A stretch of 64,000 bases of DNA from Taeniopygia guttata (GCF_048771995.1 NC_133036.1:17453001-17517000), one strand, 5' to 3'; counted from the first letter of the stretch, positions 31,763 to 44,480 are shown. Numbers and translations: made by a program. The notes: generated from the letters alone by a model not told the origin.

Positions 31763-34700
31763 ACAGCTATTCTGGGTCCTGCATGGGAAATCCTGCTAAT
31801 TGGGTAAACCCACTCTAGTGTACAGGCACCAACTGGCAGACACAACTTTCACAATGAGAGAGATCCATAATTTTCAAATGTAACTAACAATTTGTGACAA
31901 TAAAGCAGCAACGGGAGCCAAGATGCTGGCACTTCTCCTTGTCACCTCTTTCAAGCACAGTAACTAGAATTTGCATTTGTTTCCTTTCCAAAGGCAGTTA
32001 CTTATTTATAAAGTAGGCATTTAATGCTTGCAGTTTCTTTGGCATGATTTTATTTTAGGCAAAGTCTCTAAAGAGTTTAGTGTTGTCTCTCTTAAGGAAA
32101 GTACTCAAAGAGTACTTAATTAATGCTGCATCAAACCAGAGAAATGGCATCATCCTGACTAGAACTGTCTCAAAATGAGTAAATAACAACTGTGAGACAG
32201 GAAAGTGAAGATGATGGGAGTGTACAAAATTATGGGTGACACAGACACAGAAAATCAAAAATTCTTTTTAAACTTCCAAATGGTGACAAAGGCAATGCGT
32301 TTCAAACCTACAGAAGCCAAGAATTTATCACTGTCCATTGTCATTCATGATGCAGTGTCTTGGTCAAACAGCTGCATCTCTGCCTCCCTTGTCTGGTGCA
32401 TATTCCTGGCTTGTAGAGCTCCTTCGAGGGGAATTTTCTTTTTTTTTTTTTTTCATTTTTAGACCAGGCCCTGGGCTATGACATGCGGGATATCAATCAT
32501 TCTTTCCCTGGAGGTTGAACTCCCCCAGAAAATTCTATGCATGAAGGAAGGTCAGCATCAGAATAACGTTTTTAGAAGAAAACTATTCTTTACTTGGCAT
32601 TTGACTGTGGGCATAAATCTTAAAAGAGAAGAAAGAAAACAAAAAAGGACAGAGACTTGGAGGGGGGAGATTTTGAAATGCTGGGTTAAGCAGGGAGGGA
32701 GTGGCTGGATTAAGCAAGGACAGCTTTTTCAGGTAGCTGATGTTCATGATGCTGGTCACCAGTGGCAGAGGCGGCCAGGTGAGCCTGAGGCAGGTGGAGA
32801 CATGGCCCCGAGCCCTGCGTGTCTGCGAGCCCTGGAACTGCTCCCCTGCTGCTCTCAGCGCTCCACCAGGCAGCAAAGCCTCGCCCTCTCTTATTAAAAA
32901 CCTCCTGCTTCACCTGTTGCTTTTCTGCTGTTGTTTGTGGATTTATTTTTGTGTGTGTGATTTTTCTTTTATAGGTGTGATTCCTTAATTATTTCTTGTC
33001 AGAATGTTTGGTAGGCTGTCTGGAAAAGGAGGTTGGAGTCATTAAATCGAACAGTTCTGACATGGCTTCCTAAGTGCCACTTGATGGATGGCTGTCTGGA
33101 ACAATATCCTCACTCCTGCTGATATTCCCCACCAAATCCAAGCCATACAAAGTGTCTCAGAATCTCAGCAATCACCTATTAGCAATAAATTATTCCGTGG
33201 CACTCCAGATCTCTTTCAGTCATTTCCAGCACACCAACTCCATATGGCATTTGGAAAGGATTAGGCATCATATGGATAATGTGCATATTTGGAGTTTTGT
33301 TGGAAATGAGAGGAAGGGAAAGAGACTGCAAAGCCAAGATTCACTGTTAGGGTTAGAATGCAATTTCCCCTCTCTGTGGATTATTGGGGACTAGGTGATC
33401 TCTTTAAGGTCCTTTCAGGTTTAGGGTTTTGTCCATGCCCTCCATGTCCCATCCATTCCCATCGTCTCCACCCTGATTTAAGTAAAAAATGTGCTTTTGA
33501 AATGTCTGTGAAGCATCTGTTGGTGCCCACTGCCAAAGGAAGCCGAACTACATGTCCAACCAGCTTAGACAACTCCTATGGGTTTTTTGGCCACTTTAAT
33601 GAAATGAAAGAAATGTAGAACTCATTTGGAAATTTCCTGTAAACCAATAAAAAGTTTAATTTTCAAAACCCAACTTGAATTTTATGAAGATAATTCATAT
33701 CAAATATAGGGAGAGGTTGCTCTGTTTCATTCAGTTTCTGGAGAAAAATAATTATGCTCTTTACAATTTGAAGTGCATTTGTATTCCTTCCAAATAGTCC
33801 TATTACAACAAATGAAGTACTTACTATACATCTTTTTCCTGCTGCTTTTCAACTTAAATTTAATTTTCACATAGATTTATTTAAAACAATTCTCAACATG
33901 ACTCAGCCAAATGATGAATTTATTGAGGGTTCAGTAGATGTGCAATCCAGTTGAAGTTAAAAATGGCTGCTTTGTAATTCTGTGCCTAAATGAAATTACC
34001 CATTGTAGCCAGCTATGGTGCATCCATTTAAAGTCTATTTCTTGAGGCACATATTCAATCTTTAACACAAAGAAAGCATTGTGAAAATATGTTGTTAACA
34101 GAAAAATGTATATATATATATATAGCATTAATATTAAGCAAATGTTTTAATTTATGTTTCTGTTCTCTGAGCCAGCTTGAGCAGTTATTGGTGTACACAC
34201 TTTGTGTGTGCAGAGAATGCACTGCACTTATAAATGATGGCTCATTTTTTTATGTCTCATAATACGTGACTGTCTCTGTCCAAATGCAAATAGTTTAAAC
34301 TTAAGAAGTAAAGTTTAATCAAATGAATTGTAGAGCATAAAAATATTTGTAATAAGATGTCATTGCAGAAGAGGTTTGTGATTTGTATTGGTGATAGAAC
34401 AGACTATGCAAGGACTGTGCCTCAGGCAAGGTGTGATTCTGTTTTCTTTTCCACTTTTGGCACAAAATCAGCAGTTACATCAGAGATAAGTCCAAAATCA
34501 GCCTGTCTCACATAAGGAATGCTTGAGTTCAGCATAAGATGTTTCCAAATTCACCAGTTTTAAGAGCGGGACCCAAAATTTTCTGAGAGGATGCATCAGT
34601 GAGGTTTCAGGTAGCTGCCCAGCATGGAGGTGCATTCGACTCTCTTCTTATTTGGGAGTTTTGATCAAGTTACCCCCAAGCAGCTTTGATGAAGTTACAA

Positions 34701-36532
34701 AGTTAGGTCAGGATAAGGTCATTTCTCCTCATATATGAACATTGAGGATCTCTGTCCATATCACCACAGCTGTGTAGCATCTACAGACTCAGTGTGTAAT
34801 CTAAAATCCATTTCATTTTGTGGATGAACTTCCATCCTCACCATGCTGGATGAGACCTGTATTTCCTACTTTAGATGTACTTTATGCTGTTTATTCAGTA
34901 ATGTCCTGACTCATATAGAAGGATTTCCATAACTGCCTTTGCAAGAACTCATAGAAATGTGGGAAGACACAATTCCACATCCTCAGCCATTCCCAGGCTC
35001 CCAAAGTCCAGCTGCATTCCATAGTTTCCACTGCAGCCCATCCAGCATGCAAATAAGCCTCCAGCCACACAAATAATTGAGAGTAGAACTATTTTATTAT
35101 TTCTTTAAATGAGACCAGGAAAAGCACAAACTGTTTCATCTTCCTTCCCCAGCATTTGCTGATGTTCAAACGTTGAGAGCTGCACACTAAGGATGGGCTG
35201 GCTGTGGAATTCTGACAAGGTAAGGAGGGAACATCCCAGGAGGGAGCTGGCTCTGGGTATGTCTTTAACCCCAGCACCACAAGGGAAAGGCAGCAGAGCT
35301 TATCCAGCTGCCTCCAAGGGCTTCCCTGTGTTTTGGGCCGATGCTGAGCCCTGTCTGTTTATCACAGCCTGCCCAACTCAGTGTAAGATCACATCCTGCT
35401 CTACACTAGAAGAAATTCTTCATGACTGCAGTGCTACCTCTTGATACAGGATTAATGGAGTGCAGCAAATACTCAGATATTGATTATGAGGACTCATTTT
35501 TCATTGTAGATATCTCCTGCCTACTAAGCTTTACAGCCAAGTCTGGAATTTAAAACAGTACTATGTTCAAAACACCAGAATCCAGAACTCTTTTGCTTCC
35601 TGTTGCTTTACTTTATATTACAGAGGCCGTACCAAGGAAAAACGAAAAGGTTTTGATTTGTTATTAAGCCATGGATTTTAACCAGATCCTGGTTTAAAAT
35701 CCTTTAACTTGACTACCAGAACTTTCCAATCAATATATTTTATTGACATAATGGCCTATAAAAAAAAAAGTAGCTTTGTGTCACACAGCCAGCATTTCCT
35801 GACAATCCTACAAAAACATATGGAGCTCCTCATAGTTTGACTACTGATGTTCTCAGGTTTGGGCAGATTCCCCACATGGAGGCACAAGGAGTTGCTTTCT
35901 TTGGGGAATTTTATGCTCATGAAGTACAGTTCCAAAATAGTACTGGAGCTTGGACTGATATGAAAACCTCCAGTGTTCCTAGATTCTTCACAAGGCTCAT
36001 TAAATCTTTGAAGTTGATAGAACAGGCTGTTTTGTCTTCGATATTCAGGGACATGGAAGGTAAAGAAGGCATTTGGGTTTTGTTATTTTGAAATCAGCCA
36101 GTAAAAAGGGCCTGCCATAAACAAAGCTTATGCATAAATTAATGCATCTGACAAAGAAGTTAATGATCATATGGACCGAGCCCAAATTCCTGATCAATGA
36201 ATCATGTAGGCTGCTCTGTTTAGGCTTTGGCAAATCAATACTCCATTTTGTTAAACAAGTAAAATAGATTTTTTTGTGGGGTCCTCTGGGATAATTTTTA
36301 AATATAAAGTGTTAGACAAAGAAATCTGCAGGGGTACTTGATAGTATTGCTTGGAGCTTCCCAAATTTATTTGATTTTTGGGATTTATTGTCTTGTTATG
36401 CTTCTTACCAGGTACCAACACACAGCAGATAAGCAGTTACAAGAAAGAAGCAGTAAAATTTCGAGGCTCTTTTGTAGGTACAGAGCTGTGAAAAAGCCCA
36501 TGACATTGCAGATTTATTATTATGGTCTAATT
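31763..36532. other. Unannotated stretch with scattered GC-rich patches
   Basis: No gene or clear repeat was recognised. GC-rich patches lie at about 32740-32890 and 35190-35380. A (TA)n run lies at 34109-34124 and a T run of 15 at 32439-32453. Frames of up to 139 codons (32478-32897, +) carry no domain. A weak CR1-like string near 33385-33420 is discussed under rejected items. Confidence 0.45.
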
Positions 36533-36600
36533 ATAGAATCACAGAATTATTTAGGTTGGAGAAGACCTTTAAGATCATCCAGTCCAACCATGAAGCATGT
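36533..36600 (-). mobile_element. CR1 LINE extreme 3' end
   Basis: The plus strand reads 'tagaatcacagaattatttaggttggagaagacctttaagatcatccagtccaacc', the reverse complement of the CR1 terminal block GGTTGGACTGGATGATCTTA and its tail. Only about 70 bases are recognisable, so this is a very short 5'-truncated copy. Confidence 0.88.
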
Positions 36601-38699
36601 CACTGCCTCAGACTGCTGTTAAAAGAAGTGGGATTGGTCGATGGGAGGAGCCTTTCCATTTCATTCTCTCCCCGCACATGAAAGTTTTTCTTTTTCCTTC
36701 ATCATCTTATGTTGGAGTTTTATTTGAGTCTGGTGGTTAAATTGTCCCTCAGGGCCCAGCCACACTTGTAGTAGGCAAAGAAACCCCAGCATCTAGCCTG
36801 TTGTTTTTGTGTGATAGAAAATATAAAAATCAAGATTCCTAAAGGGATTTAGGTACATAGTGATGCAGCTAGATCCTACTCAAAGGCTAAGAAATAAATT
36901 TGGAATTTTCTATTAAACAGAAAGATTATGACAATTCCACAGGAAGAAATTTAAGTAACTAATGTGGATTCCTGAGGGCAGATAAACTAGCAAAAGGTTT
37001 TCAAGAAAACTTGATTTTTTGAAAATTAGTCCTGCAATATCACATTCAAAAGAATAAATATCAGATTCTGATTTTTGCTGCCACAGCATTTTCAGAGTGG
37101 GTAGAGCAGGTGAGGTGATTAATTCCTGAGGAATGTAATCCTGCTCCCCAGTTTCCATTCTGCTCCAGTAATCCTGTAGATCCCGCCAGACATTCACATG
37201 GGCTTGGAATGCCATCACAGTTCCCTAATTCCGGGCCCAAAATTCGTGGGTCACAGCTGGTGCTATGAAGGGCATTAGTATTGCTGATTTTGCAGCTGTC
37301 CTCTAGTTCCAGCAGACGCCTGAAATTCCTGTCTCTGGGGCTCAATGAAGGATGAACAAAATAACTTGAGAAGAGAACAGAAAGTTCTTCCTTTTCGTTA
37401 AGGCAATGACAGAGTCTTGCACTTGATACTGCCTGGACAAGAGTCCTGGAACGCTGCTCCTGGAGAGATGTAAGCACAGACACAATGCCAAATCTGATTA
37501 CATAGATCAAAGTGGTATGCTGCTACAAAGCTCTGAGAACTCACAGCTCGCATTGGCAGAATTAGATTTGTGGCTAAGTGGAATTTTTCATCATCACAGC
37601 AATTTGTTTTGGTACTTAAGGATGAATGTAGTGACCTAACTTTAAGTAGGCAACATTGAATGCCTTGGTTTTCTAAGAAAAGCTACTGCTGCCCAGCTTC
37701 CCAGTTATTTATTGCTTTCAGAAGCACATCTTATTAGAGACAGTGTTCAGAACCACTTTCCAATAGGAGAACAACCAGTACAGAGATGGGAATAAGAAAT
37801 GACCCCTTCTCCTTGCCCTGTTGGCCTCTGGTCTTTCATCGAGTTTATCTATGCAAATACTGCCCTACTAGAAAATTACTCTGGGATTTTAACAAGGAAG
37901 CTGAACAAGAAGCTGCTGCTGAACCCTGAATTAGGGATTCTGGGTGGTCACTGCTTTGAGTCAGCAAAGAAAAGAAACTAACTTTGGCAAAGGATAAATT
38001 ATTATATCCTAAAATGGTTTATGTTCCCTTGGCTATTTGTGGTGAGTGACTGAAAGTCAGGTAGAGGACACAAGCTATTGAACAGATCACTGGGGACTCT
38101 CCCAGCTTTGGGCTGCTAAAAATCTTCACAAGGGTATCAGAAAATTCTCTGCAGAACAGGACAAAATGGATACTACTCTCAGGCTGAGACCACCCAGAGA
38201 CAAGCACCCTCTCCATTAAAACAGAAACAAAGGCCTTCCAGCACATCCTAAAATCAGGCATTTTTTGCCTGTTCTACCATTCTCCCTGCCTGCAGAATCA
38301 CATGTTGCTGAAGGTGTTTTTGAAATCCAAGCAGAGCTCAATATTAATAGTGACAGAGTTAGTTACTGTCCTTTATCAACTTGGGATCAAATGTTCCAAC
38401 GAAAATCAATGGAGTGTTTTCCCACAGTGTTTCTGAAAGCAAGATCAAATACCTGCAGCAGATAAAATGATTGTGTTTTCCCAAGCCATTAGCATGATTC
38501 AAGTGATATGCTCCTAAAATAACTTTATGCAGAATCAGTGGTTTTTAAAAGAGCATTTCAATTTCATTTGTCTATAAATATTTCCATTTTGGCATATATT
38601 TCATGCAGCTGTGTCAGGAACCCTGTGTCAGGCTGGACCAGGCCATTGCATCACCTCCAGAGTTAGAGGGTGCACTCTTACCCACTAGAGGATTGCTGA
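36601..38699. other. Unannotated stretch
   Basis: No repeat was recognised. Minus-strand frames of 149 codons (37061-37510) and 101 codons (36913-37218) overlap one another, show no recognisable domain and have no flanking splice consensus I could defend. They are among the longest frames outside repeats and are most likely chance. Confidence 0.45.
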
Positions 38700-38776
38700 G
38701 TAGACTCAAGCTCAGTGTGTTGGGGCTGGACTGGATCATCTTAAAGGTCTTTTCCAACCCTGATGATTATATGACA
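38700..38776 (+). mobile_element. CR1 LINE extreme 3' end
   Basis: The sequence 'ttggggctggactggatcatcttaaaggtcttttccaaccctgatgattatatga' is the CR1 terminal block with TTCCAACC and a decayed octamer tail. The upstream boundary is uncertain. Confidence 0.85.
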
Positions 38777-38780
38777 GACA

Positions 38781-38872
38781 GCTCCCTCAGCCTTCCCTGG
38801 GCACCGAGATGCTCCAGGAGCTCCTGGCCCTGCTGAGCATCCAGAACTGGACACAGCACTCCAGTACTTCCA
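38781..38872 (-). mobile_element. CR1 LINE internal fragment, opposite orientation
   Basis: The plus strand GCTCCCTCAGCCTTCCCTGG followed by 'gcaccgagatgctccaggagctcctggccctgctgagcatcc' is the reverse complement of a block in the plus-strand CR1 at about 43995-44060 (AGGAGCTCCTGGAGCATCTC through GGCTGAGGGAGC). It lies immediately beside the tail of the plus-strand CR1 at 38700-38776, with a gap of only about four bases. Confidence 0.8.
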
Positions 38873-39124
38873 TAAATAAAAGACTAAAATCATACATAAA
38901 ACATGAGAAAATTAACATTAAATCTATAGAAAAACTATAGATTTTAGGCAATAAAAAGATTGAATTTGCCAACAGTCTGTATGGCAGAGCTGGAATGTCT
39001 CACATATTTTAGTTTGATGTGAGCTCACTTGTTTTACTTACAGGTGCTTGCAGAAAGTTGTATCCAGGAGCCTGCTGTTACCTGAGTCAGTGAAAACCCT
39101 CTCCATTGCACAGCTCTCAACAGA
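38873..39124. other. Unannotated spacer
   Basis: AT-rich sequence between the CR1 pair and the 35-bp tandem repeat; nothing recognised. Confidence 0.5.
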
Positions 39125-39219
39125 AGCTTGTACATATCCATGAGCAGCACTTGTACATATCCTTGCACATATCCACAAGTGGGACTTGTACATATCCTTG
39201 TACATATTCATGAGCAGGA
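39125..39219 (+). repeat. 35-bp tandem repeat built on CTTGTACATATCC
   Basis: Two full units of about 35 bp begin CACTTGTACATATCC and GACTTGTACATATCC. Each contains a second TTG(C/T)ACATAT core and ends with ACAAGTGG or ATGAGCAG. They follow a partial unit AGCTTGTACATATCCATGAGCAG. The core TACATAT therefore occurs five times with variants. Confidence 0.85.
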
Positions 39220-42200
39220 CCTCTAAAGTCTGCAGTTTTCCATAGGTAATTTCTGTAGGTATTGCATGGGGCAGCAGTAGAGAAAGGGGACAAAGATCTG
39301 TGAGAGAAACAATGATGTACAGATTGTTTTTCAGATCAGTTGTACGGATGCTGTGCCTCGTTCAAGCAGTCTTTTTGACAGTGTGGAGAAAGAGCTGTGA
39401 TGGCCATGGCAAGAGAGAAAGACATGGAAATCTCCAGTTCAGAGAAAGCTCAGTGTGTAATAGAAAGCAACTTGGCTGCATCTATCCCCAAGACAGAGAT
39501 TTCACTCATCATTGTTACAGAATGAAAAATTTAAGAAAGCCCCAAGAGAAGAATTTTCTTATTTTATTCAAACGAAGCTTCCATCTGAAGGCACATATGC
39601 CACCATATGGGATACATTTCAGGCATTCATTAGGAGAAGAATAATTAGTCTAGCATCATACCAGGAAGAAAGGAAGAGGCCCAGAGGATAATTACTTTAG
39701 AAACAGAAATAAAAGACCTTGAAACTAAATTTGCTAGGGACAAGTCAATGAAAAATGAAAAAAAAGGAACCTTATTGATGGGAATTTGAATTCTGTTATC
39801 AAGGCAAAGAGGCAAAGGGGCATGCGCACCACAGGATTATTCTTAGCTTGGGGAGAAGCTGGTACATTATTGTTTCAATGATTATGGAAAACACGTAGTC
39901 TCATATTTCAGCCATTCACCACAAGCAAGAAGCCTCCTCTGTAGTACAAAAGAGATTAAACACTTCCACATTATCCTGGGAAGAACTGCTCTGTGTGTCC
40001 TCTCTTTGCAAATACACCATTAATAGTGCTACTGGTCATGGGCTTTAAATGCAACTGTGACCCTTTAAAGGTTGTCAAAAAGGATTATTCCTTTGCAGAG
40101 CTTCCTATGAAACGGCCTGCAAGAAAGAGAAATATCTGTATTATGTAAATAAAGCACAGATTGAATAACAGGAGAATAAAGAAGGCTCAAAAGTATGTCA
40201 GACAGGGATTTTTCTGTGAGCAATTAAACACACTGAGATAGTGCTCTCTATACATCAACTTAATCCTAACCATGCATTGAGCCAACTTATCTGTACTTCA
40301 CCTTCTGGAGGGGAACAGGTAGACACATTATATAGAATAAAAGCCATGCATTGTATAGTGCACCACAGTCTGTCTCTCATGCTTCAGGCCCTAAGTAACT
40401 AACCCTAATTAACTGCAGAGTTTGGAGTTTCTGTGCTACTCAAAAGGCCCATGGGAAGTGACAGCGACAAGATTTGGCCCTTGAAAAGAAGCACCAGTGA
40501 CTGGATTCCTCCTCTTCATGCCAGGAAACACCTGATATTCTGCAGCACTGAAATTGTAATGGGAAGTAAAGACTTGTCTAAGTAGAATCCTTTGATTGGG
40601 ACAGCGGTCAAAGGGACAGGTTTTTGATGTCTGGAGCTCTTTGCAGCAAAGAATAAAATGAGATCTCGCATTGCTGTGTGTGAGACAGATGGTTTGGGAT
40701 ATGACAGTGGTTCATTCATATCAGGAGCACTTGTTACAATGCATTATCTTTCAAAGATACAGAGAAAGCTATCTAACATTTTGTGACTCACCTACAGTAT
40801 AAACAAGATAATTACCGGGTTCACCTGCTAGAGCTGGGAGATCGATTATGGAAGCTAATTAGAGACCTGTTTTAAGCAGATATGAACTCATGAGTTTTTG
40901 TTATGGGTTCTTCTCCTCTTAACACACCACAGAGAAAATCATAGAACAACAGTGATTAGCCTTATTTCATTTTTATTGCTTCTCCCATTCAAAGTGAAAC
41001 CACAGAAAGTCAAAAGTGTAGCTAATTTACTTTAGCAAGCTAGAAAATGTAAGTTAATTTCCTTGCTTTACTACTTAGAAAGCTCTGCCAGAGCATTAAT
41101 GTCAAAGGAAAACAAAGAAAAAATACGTATCCATATGGAATATGAATATAGCTCATGGTAGCTTGACAAACACTGGCAGAGAACACTATCATGCTTGCAA
41201 GGAGGTAACAGATGTTAGTAGTGATCTTTTGAGCTCTTGGTTACTAGTACATATCCGCAGTGCTACAGAGAGATCTACCAGGTTGGGATGTTTGGTTTTG
41301 GTTTGGTTTGGGTTATTTTATTTTTCTGGAACTGGAGAATGCTTCTGTCTCCTTTAAGTAGCAGTATTCTTTATTCCAAAAGCAGAATATCCCTAGCACT
41401 GCCCACAAATTCCTGACTGTTCATATCTGAACACATCATATGTCTATGGTCTGCAGTCAATTCCCAGATCCATGTGTGCTGTCATACTCCAGCACGAATT
41501 ACTGCAGAATCTGTTGAGTCTGCAAATTTCACGCAGCATCTCTACCCACATGTGGGATGAAAAACACAAATGACTTTGGGCAGGCACAAAGACTTCAATA
41601 ATTAGTGCTGAATCCCTGAGTGCCCTGCTGTCTAGTGCAAGCTGAGTCTGAGCAGGGCACTCAGGCTTCCAGCCCACTGGAATGACAAACACCTGACAGG
41701 TCCACCTGCCTTGGGAGTGAACTGGCACTGCCACTTGGAAACTGGAGTGAAATGTGGCCTGAACTGGACCTTGTTAGGCACCTACAGCAGAGCTACAAAG
41801 AGACCTTGGCATTTTAGGCACACAATTGTAAACTAAACCCTGCATTCATCAGAAAGCTCTAAATCATTTAGATTTTCACCAAGCCCTTAACAGATTCTTT
41901 TTGAGAAAGTTTGCCCAAATATTGCACACATGAAGCAATAGGCACAAAACTGTGTGAGCTGGGAAGTATAGGTTGGGTATTTCATCTGTCACATGCACAA
42001 CCAAGGGAGGCATCATTCATTGACCTTGACTGCCACAAACAGGTTGTACACAAAACATGAAGCTTCCCCTGCTTCCCCTGCTCCTCTCCTGAGTGCTGAC
42101 TGAGCACCAAAGTGCACCTCTGTGGCTCCTGTCACAATTGGTTCATTCAGTACTTTCCTGCTCACTGAATCAGTGGAAGGAACACAAGTGAGTGACTGGT

Positions 42201-43454
42201 TTTAGTGAGCAGAGCACTAACTTGAGTAAGGGAAATGGTAGCTCACATTTGTTCCCTCCATTATTTTTAAATAATAACCTTTATAGCTTATGTAAATTCA
42301 ATAATGGGAATATGTTATTCTATTTTAACCAGCTTGAGGTGAAGTCCTGCTCCAAAACATGCTATACATGCTGTTTCAGACAACCTGGTAGGTGACCTAC
42401 CCCTAATGTCCCTCTATCTTAATCTTAATCCTGGAAATTTATCTCCAGAACAATAAATACTCTAGGCTGGATGACAAGAGGTTAGCCAGGCTGGTTCTTC
42501 TGGATCAGGCCAATCCATTGATGTTCAAGGTTCCTCCTGGGACTCACTGTCCAATGAAACCCCTGAAGTGAGACACATCAGGAAACATAAACTGCTAACA
42601 GGGTTAAACAAGAGCAAAACCCCAGATATTCAGCACTGAAGGATATGGATTGTCTTTGCATGTGTCCTGAAGCAGAAATGGGGATGAAGAGGGTACAACA
42701 GATGGAGATAGGCTCTGTAGCTGTACAGTGACATCCCTGCTCTGCCCTCACTCAAAGAACTTCAGTGTCTACAGAATTCATCAGGAAGCAAGAAAAAAAT
42801 CTTTACAGTCTCAAAGGTACTAAATTACAGGACGGCTCATCAATGATATTAATACTTCTGCAAAATCTGGACAGTAACAGAACTAAATGTGCTGCTTAAT
42901 TGTCTCAGTGATGGAGTCACATTTACAGCATTTCCGTTTTAAACCCATTTATTCCATGAAAATTTACACAACCTGGACACAAAACCACCTAATCCTGACT
43001 GAGTGCCCAACTCCATGGCAGGGTTTAGCCCTGATAATCTGAGGGCACAAGGGGAGAGCCCTCTCAGAGCACAGAGCTGCACTTCTCCCTGCCTGACTCC
43101 TCAGTACACCCGAGGCTAGCACAGAAAGCCCAGCCAAGCTCCTGAGCAGGCCTTTCCTGGCCATTGTGGCTTCATTCATGATACCTGTCTTGGGAGGTGA
43201 AAACTGTGCTCACAGGCAAGGAACCAGACTTAGGGATGGGCAATGCTTAGAATATCTTAGCATGAACCTATATGATGTGGTGGGTTTAGTGTGCAAAATT
43301 AGACAATTCTTTATTGAAAATTACATCAAATATTTGACTAAATTATTTTATTTGTGGTGCAATGTAAGAAACCACCCTGTTGTCACACAAAGATATAAAC
43401 AATATCTGATTTGAACAAGGTCTGAGTTCATCTGCTGCACACAGTCCTTGATCT
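39220..43454. other. Unannotated stretch
   Basis: No gene or interspersed repeat was recognised. A 114-codon plus frame at 39300-39644 and a 96-codon minus frame at 41444-41734 lack recognisable domains. A string at about 40810-40870 (GATCGATTATGG, AAGCTAATTAGAG) has enhancer-like homeodomain motifs, noted only as an impression. A GGTTTTGGTTTGG-rich tract lies near 41290-41315. Confidence 0.45.
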
Positions 43455-43620
43455 CCGTGGTGCTGTGCAGCCCTTCAGAGGGGCCTCAAGAGTCTGGGAG
43501 GGAGGGAAAAAACATCTGAAAATCAACCAAGGCAAATGCAGGTGCTGCTCCTGGGCAGGAACAAGCCCAGCACCAGCTCAGGCTGGGGGGACCTGCTGGA
43601 GCAGCTCTGGGGGGAATGAC

Positions 43621-43874
43621 CTGGGGGTGTCCTGGGGGACACGGAGCTGTCCCTGAGCCAGCAGAGTGTCCTGGGGGTGTCCTGGGGGACACGGAGCTGT
43701 CCCTGAGCCAGCAGAGTGTCCTGGGGGTGTCCTGGGGGACACAGAGCTGTCCCTGAGCCAGCAGAGTGTCCTGGGGGTGCCCTGGGGGACACAGAGCTGT
43801 CCCTGAGCCAGCAGAGTGTCCTGGGGGTGTCCTGGGGGACACGGAGCTGTCCCTGAGCCAGCAGAGTGTCCTGG
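43621..43874 (+). repeat. 50-bp minisatellite inside CR1, about five units
   Basis: The period is exactly 50 bases, with unit starts at 43631, 43681, 43731, 43781 and 43831. The units carry CCTGGGGGACACGGAGCTGT and CCCTGAGCCAGCAGAGTGTC. Only a few substitutions separate them (for example ACGG versus ACAG). CCCTGAGCCAGCAG corresponds to the single ATGAGCCAGCAG site in ordinary CR1 ORF2, so a once-unique piece of the LINE has been amplified. Confidence 0.95.
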
Positions 43875-44111
43875 GGCCAAGGAGGCCAAGGGTGCCCTGG
43901 GGCATGGGGAAGAGTCTTGGCAGCAGGTCAGGGGTGATGCTGCCCCTGTGCCCAGCCCTGGAGGCACCTCTGGGTGCTGTGTCCTGCTCTGGATCCTCAG
44001 CACAGCAGGGCCAGGAGCTCCTGGAGCATCTCAGTGCCCAGGAAAGGCTGAGGGAGCCGGGGCTGCTCAGCCTGGAGAGGAGCCCCAGATGAGAGAGGCC
44101 TCGGCCCTGGG

Positions 44112-44191
44112 TGTCCCTGTCTGTCTGTCCCAGTCTGTCCCTGTCTGTCTGTCCCTGTCTGTCCCTGTCTGTCCCTGTCTGTCTGTCCCTG
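44112..44191 (-). repeat. GGGACAGACN minisatellite, about seven units (CR1-internal)
   Basis: On the plus strand the units read GTCCCTGTCT and GTCCCAGTCT, with some extended by GTCT. This is the reverse complement of the 22-unit array at 13754-14007. It sits at the same place relative to the CR1 3' body (next to the CAGGACTCAGAGCAGCCCAG sequence), so it is ancestral to both copies. Confidence 0.93.
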
Positions 44192-44480
44192 TGCAGGACT
44201 CAGAGCAGCCCAGGCTCTGCTCCAGCCCCAGCCATGGCCCCAGAGCCCCGGGCAGGCTGAGCCCAGGAGCTGCCCCTGCCCAGGAGGCAGAACTCCTGCC
44301 CTGGGCAGTGCCAGCCCTGAGCAGATGGAGCAGAGAGGCTGTGGAGTCTCCTCCTGGGGACATTGCAGAGCCACACGGACACTGCTGGGCCCTGTGCTCT
44401 GGGATGGCCCTGCTGGAGCAGGGAGGTGGCACCAGAGCAGCCCCGGGGCCCTTCCAGCCTCAGCCACCCTGGGATTGTGG

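Larger units (their letters stand above)
43455..44480 (+). mobile_element. Longest CR1 LINE copy: end of reverse-transcriptase ORF plus 3' region, with two internal tandem repeats
   Basis: The left part reads as the last portion of CR1 ORF2: CAGCCCTTCAGAGGGGCCTC, then AACCAAGGCAAATGCAGGTG, 'gctgggggg' and GGGAATGACCTGGGGGTG. These match the family's NKGKC and EKDLGV peptide landmarks in degenerate form. Next come a 50-bp tandem repeat (43621-43874), GGAAAGGCTGAGGGAGC, a CTGTCTGTCC-type array (44112-44191), and the 3' body ending TTCCAGCC...GGGATTGTGGAATT. The reading frame is broken by indels and the tandem repeats. The 3' body is the same subfamily as the minus-strand copy at 13462-14007. 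Frames of 235 and 242 codons over it are not genes. Confidence 0.9.

Noticed and set aside
33385-33420. Possible CR1 tail (GGGGACTAGGTGATCTCTTT then AAGGTCCTTT)
   Set aside because: Resembles the CR1 terminal block, but there is no upstream landmark and no TTCCAAC plus octamer tail after it; too short to call.
37061-37510. 149-codon minus-strand frame outside repeats
   Set aside because: No recognisable domain, overlapping frames on the same strand, no splice or promoter evidence; consistent with chance.
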